Origin: Rhodobacteraceae bacterium UBA3087
GTDB lineage: Bacteria; Pseudomonadota; Alphaproteobacteria; Rhodobacterales; Rhodobacteraceae
Assembly: GCA_002367285.1 (NCBI GenBank)
Contig: DFBF01000111.1
Coordinates: forward strand, 10,062-27,601
DNA length: 17,540 bases
Direction of reading: 5' to 3'
A program made the translations under genes and the position numbers. The notes under the pieces are model-generated. The model did not search any database and was not told where the DNA came from. It saw only the letters and a program-made list of their open reading frames with translations. This document shows, piece by piece, positions 1 to 6,478 of this stretch (position 1 is its first letter; the number at the start of each line of letters is the position of its first letter).

Positions 1-705
1 GCCTTCTTCATGGCCCAGCAGGTTGGTCAGCGGCACCTTCACGTCTTCATAAAACAGCTCGGACGTGTCGTTGGCCTTCATGCCCAGTTTTTTCAGGTTC
101 TTGCCCCGGCTGAAGCCTTCGGATTTGCCCGGCTCAACCACAATCAATGACACACCCTTTGACCCAGCGTCCTTGTCGGTCTTGGCGACGGTGATCACCA
201 GATCGGCAGTCTGACCGTTGGTGATGAAAATCTTGGATCCGTTGATCTTGTACTGGTTGCCGTCCTTTTCCGCCGTGGTGCGCACGTTTTGCAAATCCGA
301 CCCGGTGCCGGGTTCGGTCATGGCAATGGCGCCAACGATGTCGCCCGAAATCATGCCGGGCAGCCAGCGGGCCTTTTGTTCCTCGGTGCCAAAGGCGGTG
401 ATGTAATGCACCACGATCGACTGAATGCCATAGCCCCAGCCGCAATCTCCGGTGCGGGTCTGTTCATAGATCGCGACGGAATCAAAGCCCATGTCGCCAC
501 CGGCGCCGCCGTAATCTTCATCGACCGCGCCGCCCATGATGCCTGCTTCGCCAGCCTTGTGCCAGAACGCGCGATCCACCACGCCCTGATCGACCCAGCG
601 TTCGATATTGGGTGTCAATTCATCGTCATAGAAACGGTTGACCATATCGGCGAACATGCGGTGTTCATCGCTGGCCCATGCGGCGGTATTGGTGAAAAGA
701 GACAT
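1..705 (-). CDS. Acyl-CoA dehydrogenase, N-terminal 235 residues (partial, runs off left edge)
   Basis: Flavoprotein that introduces the alpha-beta double bond into an acyl-CoA, passing electrons to ETF in fatty-acid or related acyl-CoA breakdown. The 235 visible codons are open to the window edge. They show the family order: an N-terminal helical domain (about 1-120), then the FAD-binding beta domain with MTEPGTGSD at 129-137 (variant of the YTEPxxGSD signature) and KIFITNG at 158-164. Homologues are usually about 380 residues, so roughly 145 residues including the catalytic glutamate region should lie outside the window. The ATG at 705 has a strong GGGAGGG ribosome site 4 bases upstream. 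It is transcribed divergently from the yjbH-like gene and has no obvious link to the glycan cluster. Acyl chain preference cannot be told from this part. Family assignment is confident. Confidence 0.93.
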   Translation of the reverse strand, partial: MSLFTNTAAWASDEHRMFADMVNRFYDDELTPNIERWVDQGVVDRAFWHKAGEAGIMGGAVDEDYGGAGGDMGFDSVAIYEQTRTGDCGWGYGIQSIVVHYITAFGTEEQKARWLPGMISGDIVGAIAMTEPGTGSDLQNVRTTAEKDGNQYKINGSKIFITNGQTADLVITVAKTDKDAGSKGVSLIVVEPGKSEGFSRGKNLKKLGMKANDTSELFYEDVKVPLTNLLGHEEG

Positions 706-739
706 GATGCCCTCCCGGCAGAAATCTGGTGTTGGGGCG

Positions 740-785
740 ACTATAACCGCGCGATGGGCGGTCGCAGGGCGTAACGTGGCGTTAC
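740..785 (-). promoter_or_regulatory. Candidate promoter element and palindromic operator upstream of the acyl-CoA dehydrogenase
   Basis: Reading leftward, TATAGT (plus-strand positions 740-745) matches the -10 consensus at five of six bases and would give a leader of about 28 bases before the ATG at 705. No good -35 hexamer sits upstream of it. In that place is a perfect inverted repeat, GTAACG-TGG-CGTTAC at 771-785, centred roughly 45 bases upstream of the presumed start site. Position and symmetry suit a dimeric regulator, possibly an activator compensating for the poor -35. The repeat also lies about 125 bases upstream of the yjbH start, so it could serve either gene. Repeat observed directly; regulatory role inferred. 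Confidence 0.4.
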
Positions 786-910
786 ATCCCCCGGGTGACG
801 TAGGGGAGGTCCGCGCGGGTTTGGCAAAACCTTGCCCCGACGATGTTGTTTTTTCTGCACTTGCGCGTCGTGTTGGTATATTGCGGGGCAAACAGGTGGT
901 GGAGTTGCGC

Positions 911-3046
911 GTGCGAAGGGCTGTGAAAAAAGGTTGGATGCTGGCCGGCGTCGGGGTAATTTGCCTGTTGGCGCCAGTGCAGACAATGGCGGAACGGTCG
1001 ACCGTATCCAACACTGTGTCGGTCAATGGGGCGCCCGGGTTGCTGGACATGCCCACGGCTGAGGTCGCGCCGGATGGCACTCTGTCGTTTACCTATTCCA
1101 AATTCGGGCCGTTCTCGCGGGGCACGCTGAGCTTTCAGATCACGCCGCGCCTGTCGGGCAGCTTTCGCTATTCGGGTGTTGATGGGCTCTATGCCGCACC
1201 CGGTGATGACGACGTCTATCACGACCGCAATTTCGACCTGCGCTTTCGTCTGGTTGACGAAGGTGCTTTGGGCGGCTGGACCCCGGCAGTCTCAATCGGC
1301 CTGAACGATTTTCTGGGCACGGGGCTGTATGCCAGCGAATATGTCGTTGCCACCAAATCTGTCGGCAGCAAGCTGCGCCTGACCGGTGGTGTCGGCTGGG
1401 GACGTATGGGCAGCCTCAGCTCTTTTGGCGCGACTGGCACGCGGCCCGCGATTGATTTCGGCCTGGGTGGCAAGCCAAACTATGACCAATGGTTTCGCGG
1501 TGACATGGCGCTGTTTGGTGGGGTTGCCTATCAGATCAATGACCGCCTGACGCTAAAGGCCGAATACAGTTCCGACGCCTATGTGCTGGAGGAAAGCCAG
1601 GGCGTCTTCACCCGCAACTCTCCGTTCAACTTTGGGCTGGATTACGCCGTTGCACCGGGCATGAACCTGTCGGCCTATTACATGTATGGCGACACGATTG
1701 GCGCGCAGTTTTCGGTTGCGATGAACCCGCGCAATCCCACCGCACGGTCTGGCCTGGAGGAGGCGCCTTTGTCGGTGCGTCCGCGCCCCGCCCGCAGTGT
1801 TGATGCCGAAGCCTGGGGCACGGAATGGGTCGATGACCCCGACGTCCACCCCGGCATTCAGACCGCCCTGGCCACGGCGTTGGCCAAGGAAGGGCAGGTG
1901 TTGCAGGCGATGTCGATGACGGCGACACGTGCTGAATTGCGGATCGAAAACAACCGTTTCAATTCCCCCGCGCAGGCCATCGGACGCACGGCACGGGTGA
2001 TGACGCGCGCTTTCCCGGCCTCGGTTGAAACCTTCGTGATCACCACCGTCGCCAATGGTGTGCCGATCTCGTCAGTCGTGGTGTCGCGCAGTGACATCGA
2101 GGCGCTGGAGCATGCCCCCGCGCCGGATATCCACGCTCGTGCGCAGATCGCCGATGCCTTTGCGGTGGACAGTGGCGACATGGTGCTGACACCGGGGCTG
2201 TACCCCCGGTTCTCCTGGTCACTGGCGCCTTATACGGTGGTGGGCCTGTTCGGGGCCAATACCGCTGTGGGGGGCGAACTGGGCGCCCGTCTGTCGGCCA
2301 GCTATGAAATCATGCCGGGGCTGGTGCTGGCCGGAGCGCTGAAAAAGCGTGTCATCGGCAATCTGCACAATGACCCCTGGATCAGCGATTCTCTGTTGCC
2401 GCATGTGCGTTCGGATGTGGCGCAATACCATGCCCAGGGCGACCCGGCCGTCGAGACTTTGACCCTGTCGTGGTATGCGCGCCCCGGTCGCAACCTGTAT
2501 TCCCGCGTCACGGTCGGGTATCTGGAAACCATGTATGCCGGGGTCTCTGGCGAGGTGCTGTGGAAACCCGTCGACAGCCGCCTGGCCTTGGGGGCCGAAC
2601 TGAACTGGGTACGCCAACGCGATTTCGATCAGATGTTTGGTCTACAGGATTATTCCATCGCGACGGGCCATGTGTCGGCCTATTACGACCTGGGAAATGG
2701 GTTCCAGACCCAACTGGATGTGGGCCGTTATCTGGCTAGTGACTATGGGGCGACCCTGGCCGTGGACCGGGTCTTTGCCAATGGCTGGAGCGTCGGGGCT
2801 TACGCCACCTTAACGGATGTGTCCGATGCGGAGTTTGGCGAAGGGTCGTTTGACAAGGGCATCCGCATGTCGATCCCGTTGGAATGGGCGCTGGGTACAC
2901 CCAGCCGCAGCAAGACCGATACCGATATCCGGTCGCTAGCCCGTGACGGTGGCGCGCGTCTGGCCGTTGATGGTCGTCTGTTCGAATGGGTTCAGGAAGG
3001 CCACGGCGATGTGCTGACCGACCGTTGGGGAAGGTTCTGGCGCTGA
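911..3046 (+). CDS. yjbH: YjbH-family outer-membrane protein for exopolysaccharide export
   Basis: Predicted outer-membrane beta-barrel protein of the YjbH (GfcD-like) family, linked to exopolysaccharide production in enterics. I chose the GTG at 911: GGAG at 901-904 sits 6 bases upstream, and it gives a clean signal peptide, with a basic n-region (VRRAVKKG), a hydrophobic core and cleavage after TMA near residue 27. The 711-residue product is close to enteric YjbH (about 700). The mature N-terminus carries the family opening NGAPGLLDMPTAEVAPDGTL, and the rest is rich in alternating beta-strands ending in aromatic residues, typical of a barrel. GTG 923 and ATG 938 are alternative starts but lose the ribosome site or the basic n-region. 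The stop overlaps the start of the YjbF-like gene (TGATG), indicating translational coupling. Confidence 0.88.
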   Translation: MRRAVKKGWMLAGVGVICLLAPVQTMAERSTVSNTVSVNGAPGLLDMPTAEVAPDGTLSFTYSKFGPFSRGTLSFQITPRLSGSFRYSGVDGLYAAPGDDDVYHDRNFDLRFRLVDEGALGGWTPAVSIGLNDFLGTGLYASEYVVATKSVGSKLRLTGGVGWGRMGSLSSFGATGTRPAIDFGLGGKPNYDQWFRGDMALFGGVAYQINDRLTLKAEYSSDAYVLEESQGVFTRNSPFNFGLDYAVAPGMNLSAYYMYGDTIGAQFSVAMNPRNPTARSGLEEAPLSVRPRPARSVDAEAWGTEWVDDPDVHPGIQTALATALAKEGQVLQAMSMTATRAELRIENNRFNSPAQAIGRTARVMTRAFPASVETFVITTVANGVPISSVVVSRSDIEALEHAPAPDIHARAQIADAFAVDSGDMVLTPGLYPRFSWSLAPYTVVGLFGANTAVGGELGARLSASYEIMPGLVLAGALKKRVIGNLHNDPWISDSLLPHVRSDVAQYHAQGDPAVETLTLSWYARPGRNLYSRVTVGYLETMYAGVSGEVLWKPVDSRLALGAELNWVRQRDFDQMFGLQDYSIATGHVSAYYDLGNGFQTQLDVGRYLASDYGATLAVDRVFANGWSVGAYATLTDVSDAEFGEGSFDKGIRMSIPLEWALGTPSRSKTDTDIRSLARDGGARLAVDGRLFEWVQEGHGDVLTDRWGRFWR

Positions 3047-3750
3047 TGAATATTTTGAGAAAACTGACGCTGGCCACGGCGCTGGCAGCGGGCCTTGCGG
3101 GGTGTGGCAATGATGCGTCCCGGACTGCGGGATCGCAGGCGGCCTTGGGGGCGGCAAAGGGCGTGGTCGGGTCGATCCGGGGCCGTTTGGGGGGCGCGGA
3201 CGGCGCAACCACGACGACGCAGCCGAACCTGCCGGCCCTGATTGGCAAGGCGCTGGAGGCCACCGATGGCCCCGTGATGATCATGGCGATCGAAGCAACC
3301 AATGCCACTGTCGTGATGGCCCCTGTTGCCACCAATGGGGCCGTTGTAACTTGGAAAACCTCGGACAAACGCAGCTTTGCGTTCAAACGTGGTGTGCTGG
3401 TTAGCACGCGTGGGTTTGGGAGCGACCTGATGTCGGCCAAAGCAGATCAAGCGATTGCGCTGATTACGGCGCGTCGGGCTGGTCAGGCTCGGCGGACCTT
3501 TCACTATCTGGGCGGAACCGGGCAGACCACGGAGATGACGTTGGACTGTACCTTTGCGCCTTCTGCCCCCGTGCGCGTGGCCGTCGGGCACATCAACACC
3601 ATGGCCACCCCGATCACCGAGCTGTGCACGCGGGACGGGCTGACAGTGCAGAATGCATATTGGGTGGATGGGCGCGGTGTCGTGCTGAAATCCCGCCAAT
3701 GGGTCGGGCAGGCCTTGGGATACGTGGTGACGCAGCAACTGCGCCCCTGA
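3046..3750 (+). CDS. yjbF: YjbF-family (GfcB-like) lipoprotein, exopolysaccharide operon
   Basis: Predicted lipoprotein of 234 residues, partner of YjbH in exopolysaccharide secretion. A lipoprotein signal ends in the lipobox LAGC with Cys20; residue +2 is Gly, so sorting to the outer membrane is expected. The mature part has a family-like core, VVTWKTSDKRSFAFKRGVLV, followed by GFGSDLMSA, resembling the YjbF pattern in which a beta-rich domain compares a quantity against a 'forbidden/allowed' type strand. Enteric YjbF is about 212 residues, a good match. The ATG overlaps the yjbH stop by one base, and GGGGAAGG lies 11 bases upstream, so expression probably depends on translation of yjbH. A terminator hairpin lies 80 bases downstream. 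Enteric operons also carry yjbE and yjbG; no yjbG is seen here. Confidence 0.85.
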   Translation: MNILRKLTLATALAAGLAGCGNDASRTAGSQAALGAAKGVVGSIRGRLGGADGATTTTQPNLPALIGKALEATDGPVMIMAIEATNATVVMAPVATNGAVVTWKTSDKRSFAFKRGVLVSTRGFGSDLMSAKADQAIALITARRAGQARRTFHYLGGTGQTTEMTLDCTFAPSAPVRVAVGHINTMATPITELCTRDGLTVQNAYWVDGRGVVLKSRQWVGQALGYVVTQQLRP

Positions 3751-3829
3751 TCATTCATGAACAGCGTGCTGCCTGTCCCCGTCGTGCCGGGGCAGGGCTG
3801 TGCGCGCAACGTGGACCTGTTGCCCACAA

Positions 3830-3858
3830 AAAACGGCAGACGCTGGGCCTGCCGTTTT
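3830..3858. terminator. Intrinsic terminator, probably bidirectional, between two convergent genes
   Basis: A perfect 10-base inverted repeat (AAAACGGCAG at 3830-3839 and CTGCCGTTTT at 3849-3858) encloses a 9-base loop. On the plus strand it is followed by TTTTCG, ending the yjbH-yjbF transcript. On the minus strand it is followed by a run of six T, which is the better U-tract and ends the small exported-peptide gene whose stop is at 3894. Structure seen directly. Confidence 0.85.
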
Positions 3859-3893
3859 CGAAATTTTCAAACGCGTGTGATACGCGGAACGAC

Positions 3894-4103
3894 TTAGTCG
3901 TTCGAACCACCCGAGGAAGCCACAGCGGCGCCGACGATGACCAGGCCCAGCAGAGCCAGGGGCAGCGAGCCGATGGAGGAGCCGGATTCGACAACAACGA
4001 TCGGTTCGTCTTCGATGATCGGGGCAGCGTTGCTGCCTGCAAATGCGGTGGATGCGGACACGGCCAGGGCGCCAGCAGCGATAAGAGCAGTCGCTTTTTT
4101 CAT
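3894..4103 (-). CDS. Small exported single-span peptide (69 aa), YjbE/GfcA-like architecture
   Basis: Unrecognised by clear homology. The 69-residue product starts MKKATALIAAGALAVSASTA, a textbook Sec signal cleaved after AFA at about residue 22. The mature part, about 47 residues, has an acidic segment (PIIEDEPIVVVE), a hydrophobic stretch (about 44-61, SLPLALLGLVIVGAAVA) and a short polar SSGGSND tail. I took the ATG at 4103 because it begins the signal peptide, with GGAG about 8 bases upstream; an in-frame ATG at 4151 would bury the signal. It converges on the yjbH-yjbF pair and shares its terminator. Enteric YjbE and GfcA are also small signal-bearing, single-span, low-complexity proteins, so it may be their counterpart. 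That is inference from layout and position, not sequence similarity. Confidence 0.75.
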   Translation of the reverse strand: MKKATALIAAGALAVSASTAFAGSNAAPIIEDEPIVVVESGSSIGSLPLALLGLVIVGAAVASSGGSND

Positions 4104-4233
4104 GGTATATACTCCAAACAGGTTAATCAGGATGCCGACTGGCGGTCCCATCCCGCTTTATTTTGCATAGAATCGCGTGGCAGGGAAGCGCCGAGTTTTC
4201 TTCGGCAACGCTTTGCCAACAGAAACTTTAGGC

Positions 4234-4254
4234 TGTTGTGTTCCGGACACAACA
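4234..4254. repeat. Perfect 8-bp inverted repeat in the gap between the two minus-strand genes
   Basis: TGTTGTGT (4234-4241) and ACACAACA (4247-4254) flank a 5-base spacer, TCCGG. It lies 29 bases past the stop of the CAP-domain gene and about 130 bases upstream of the small-peptide start. There is no T-run on either side, so a classical terminator is unlikely; it may be an operator for the small-peptide gene or a transcript-stabilising hairpin. Seen directly; function unknown. Confidence 0.5.
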
Positions 4255-4282
4255 CAAGGGGAAGTTGCCGATTTTGGGCCTC

Positions 4283-4912
4283 TCAGCCAGCGAAATTCTG
4301 CGTCAAATATACGGTGCCACAGTGCTGTGCGTCCTGATCAACCGAGGCCGCAGACCCCATCATGCGCACATTCCGGTTCAGAATATTACGGCGGTGACCC
4401 GATGAGGCCATCCAATAGGCCACGGCCGATTTCGCCAGGCTGTGATAGCTGTGCGCGGGCAGCGGTGCGCCATTTGTCGTGGTGAACTGACAGGTGCCAC
4501 GCGTCAAAAAAGTGCGTCCGTCGATCTGGTAATAATGCAGCATACCGATGTTTTCGCCGCCCTCGCGAAAGCTGACCCCGGACCGTTTCATCCGTTGTTT
4601 CAACGACGAACGCCCTACCACGTTGGATTTGTGTGACACGGTGCCAGCCCGCGCCATCCAGCGGCTGTGGCCTTCGGCGGTGGACCGCAGGCGCGGTTCT
4701 GCCTTCAGGGCGCGCAACCCGTGACGACAACGTTCATAGTTGACCTCGATCAGAATGGCAGCGTCCAGCAGCGGCTGGTTGATCCGCCCTTGCGGCACCA
4801 CAGCATTGGCCCCGGACACAGTTGCGCGCGAACAGCCCGCCGTGGCGGTGGCTGCCGAAAGGATCAAGGCGCCCAAGCTCAGCGCGATGGCGGATTTCAA
4901 CTGTCGTTTCAT
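4283..4912 (-). CDS. Secreted CAP/SCP-domain protein
   Basis: A 209-residue exported protein of the CAP superfamily (cysteine-rich secretory proteins, antigen 5, PR-1), a fold linked in various members to lipid or sterol binding, proteolysis or cell-wall roles; bacterial functions are mostly unknown. MKRQLKSAIALSLGALILSA begins the signal peptide, cleaved near residues 23-26. The residue before Cys27 is Gly, but the -3 position is Thr, so lipidation is possible but atypical. CAP signatures are in order: HSRWMA at 82-87, SHKS at 93-96, GGENIG at 118-123, SSGHRRNIL at 170-178 and a final TQNFA at 204-208. The His and Glu of the cavity are therefore present. Four cysteines (27, 62, 141, 198) could form disulfides. 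Open frame extends to 5152, but the ATG at 4912 is the only one giving a signal peptide. It is divergent from ugd across 168 bases. Confidence 0.87.
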   Translation of the reverse strand: MKRQLKSAIALSLGALILSAATATAGCSRATVSGANAVVPQGRINQPLLDAAILIEVNYERCRHGLRALKAEPRLRSTAEGHSRWMARAGTVSHKSNVVGRSSLKQRMKRSGVSFREGGENIGMLHYYQIDGRTFLTRGTCQFTTTNGAPLPAHSYHSLAKSAVAYWMASSGHRRNILNRNVRMMGSAASVDQDAQHCGTVYLTQNFAG

Positions 4913-4979
4913 GTGTCGTGTGTCCCGTTTGCTTCTCTGTCGACCGTTAGAGCATGCAAATTGGGCGAGGTTTTGGCAG

Positions 4980-4985
4980 ATTATG
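4980..4985 (-). promoter_or_regulatory. Candidate -10 box for the CAP-domain gene
   Basis: On the minus strand this reads CATAAT, five of six bases of the -10 consensus, and would place transcription start about 60 bases before the ATG at 4912. No convincing -35 hexamer lies 16-18 bases upstream, so confidence is low. Confidence 0.25.
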
Positions 4986-5005
4986 CCCGTTTTGGAAACA
5001 CTTCG

Positions 5006-5029
5006 TTGACAGGATCGGCGGTATACCGC
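5006..5029 (+). promoter_or_regulatory. Consensus -35 box next to a perfect 12-bp palindrome upstream of ugd
   Basis: TTGACA at 5006-5011 is a perfect -35 hexamer pointing toward ugd. Six bases later begins GCGGTATACCGC (5018-5029), a perfect 12-base palindrome filling the expected -35/-10 spacer. The -10 position at 17-base spacing reads CATCCC, a poor match. A strong -35, a weak -10 and an intervening palindrome suggest regulator-dependent transcription, for example a MerR-like or repressor site. Sequence observed; role inferred. Confidence 0.4.
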
Positions 5030-5080
5030 ATCCCGGTAATAACCACGCAAGCGAAAGCAAAAAACGACGAGGGCAGTGAC

Positions 5081-6412
5081 ATGAAGATTGCGATGATCGG
5101 AACCGGGTATGTAGGTCTGGTCTCCGGGGTGTGTTTCTCGGATTTTGGGCACGAGGTCGTCTGTGTCGACAAGGACCCGGCCAAAATCGAGATGCTGGAA
5201 CGGGGCGAGCTACCGATCTATGAGCCGGGGCTGGATGAGCTGCTGGCCAAGAACGTCACCGCTGGCCGTCTGAGTTTCACGGGCGATCTGGCCAGTGCCG
5301 TGAAGGATGCCGAGGCGGTGTTCATTGCTGTGGGCACGCCAACCCGGCGCGGTGATGGTCACGCGGACCTGACCTATGTCTATGCCGCCGCCGAGGAAAT
5401 CGCCGGATCGCTGGATGGCTATACGGTTGTGGTCACGAAATCGACGGTGCCGGTGGGCACCAACCGCAAGGTGAAACAGATCATCAACAAGACGCGCCCG
5501 GATGCGGATTTCGACGTCGCCTCGAACCCGGAATTCCTGCGCGAGGGCGCGGCGATTGACGATTTCATGCGCCCCGACCGGGTCGTGATCGGGGTGCAGA
5601 ACGACAGGGCGTCTGACGTGATGAACGACATCTATCGCCCGCTTTTTCTGCGCGATTTCCCGGTTGTGACAACCGATCTTGAATCAGCGGAGATGATCAA
5701 ATACGCCGCCAACGCTTTTCTGGCGACCAAGATCACCTTTATCAATGAAATCGCGGCCCTGTGTGAACGGGTCGGCGCGGACATTAAACAAGTGTCCAAG
5801 GGCATGGGGCTGGACGGGCGTATCGGCAACAAGTTCTTGCATGCTGGCCCCGGCTATGGCGGCAGCTGTTTTCCCAAGGACACGCTGGCCCTGGCGCGGA
5901 TCGGCCAAGACCACAGCCTGCCGATGCAGATCACTGAAACGGTGATCAAAGTGAATGACGAAATGAAACGGCGCATGACCGACAAGATCCTGGACCTGTG
6001 CGACGGCAGCGTGAATGGCAAGGTCATCGCGGTGCTGGGTGTGACGTTCAAGCCGAACACGGATGACATGCGCGACGCGCCGTCCCTGACGATCATTCCC
6101 GCCTTGGTCGGCGGTGGCGCCAAGGTGCGTGTGGTTGATCCGCAAGGTTTGGCTGAAGGCGAGGCCTTGTTGCCCGGCGTGCAGTGGCACGATGATGCTT
6201 ACAAGGCGGCGCAGAACGCAGATGCGGTCGTGATCCTGACCGAATGGAATGAATTCCGCGCGCTGGATCTGAAACGTCTGGCCAAACGCATGGCAACGCC
6301 GCGCTTGGCCGATCTGCGCAATATCTATGCGCCCAAAGATGCCAAACGCGCGGGGTTCGAGGTCTATACCGGCATCGGCCGCGTCGGATTTTCGTTGACC
6401 GAAGAAGACTGA
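5081..6412 (+). CDS. ugd: UDP-glucose 6-dehydrogenase
   Basis: Cytosolic enzyme that oxidises UDP-glucose to UDP-glucuronate with two NAD+, supplying the acidic sugar nucleotide for exopolysaccharide or capsule. The 443-residue length is typical. Visible features are the Rossmann motif GTGYVG at 7-12, a family segment FLREGAAIDDFMRPDRVVIG, the conserved Lys207 in MIKYAANAFLATK, and the catalytic cysteine Cys263 in GYGGSCFPKD. The C-terminal UDP-binding half has GVTFKPNTDDMRDAPS. I chose the ATG at 5081, preceded by GAGGGC about 6 bases away; the open frame upstream lacks family sequence. It is the first gene of a plus-strand run; the next gene starts 66 bases later without a clear terminator, so co-transcription with the glycosyltransferase is likely. 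Assignment is very secure. Confidence 0.97.
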   Translation: MKIAMIGTGYVGLVSGVCFSDFGHEVVCVDKDPAKIEMLERGELPIYEPGLDELLAKNVTAGRLSFTGDLASAVKDAEAVFIAVGTPTRRGDGHADLTYVYAAAEEIAGSLDGYTVVVTKSTVPVGTNRKVKQIINKTRPDADFDVASNPEFLREGAAIDDFMRPDRVVIGVQNDRASDVMNDIYRPLFLRDFPVVTTDLESAEMIKYAANAFLATKITFINEIAALCERVGADIKQVSKGMGLDGRIGNKFLHAGPGYGGSCFPKDTLALARIGQDHSLPMQITETVIKVNDEMKRRMTDKILDLCDGSVNGKVIAVLGVTFKPNTDDMRDAPSLTIIPALVGGGAKVRVVDPQGLAEGEALLPGVQWHDDAYKAAQNADAVVILTEWNEFRALDLKRLAKRMATPRLADLRNIYAPKDAKRAGFEVYTGIGRVGFSLTEED

Positions 6413-6478
6413 GGCCCGCGGCCCCCGTGCAAACCAGCGCCCGGGCTGTTAGGGCTGGGGGCGGAATAAGGAAGGCCC

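Noticed and set aside
877..882. TATATT upstream of yjbH as its -10 box
   Set aside because: Position is plausible (leader about 20 bases) but no -35 hexamer lies at suitable spacing, so not listed as a promoter.
638..910. Upstream extension of the yjbH open frame to an ATG at 638
   Set aside because: It overlaps the acyl-CoA dehydrogenase coding start and divergent promoter region, and would bury the signal peptide found after GTG 911.
4667..5080. Upstream extension of the ugd open frame
   Set aside because: The canonical dehydrogenase N-terminus MKIAMIGTGYVG begins at 5081 with its own ribosome site; the extension overlaps the CAP gene.
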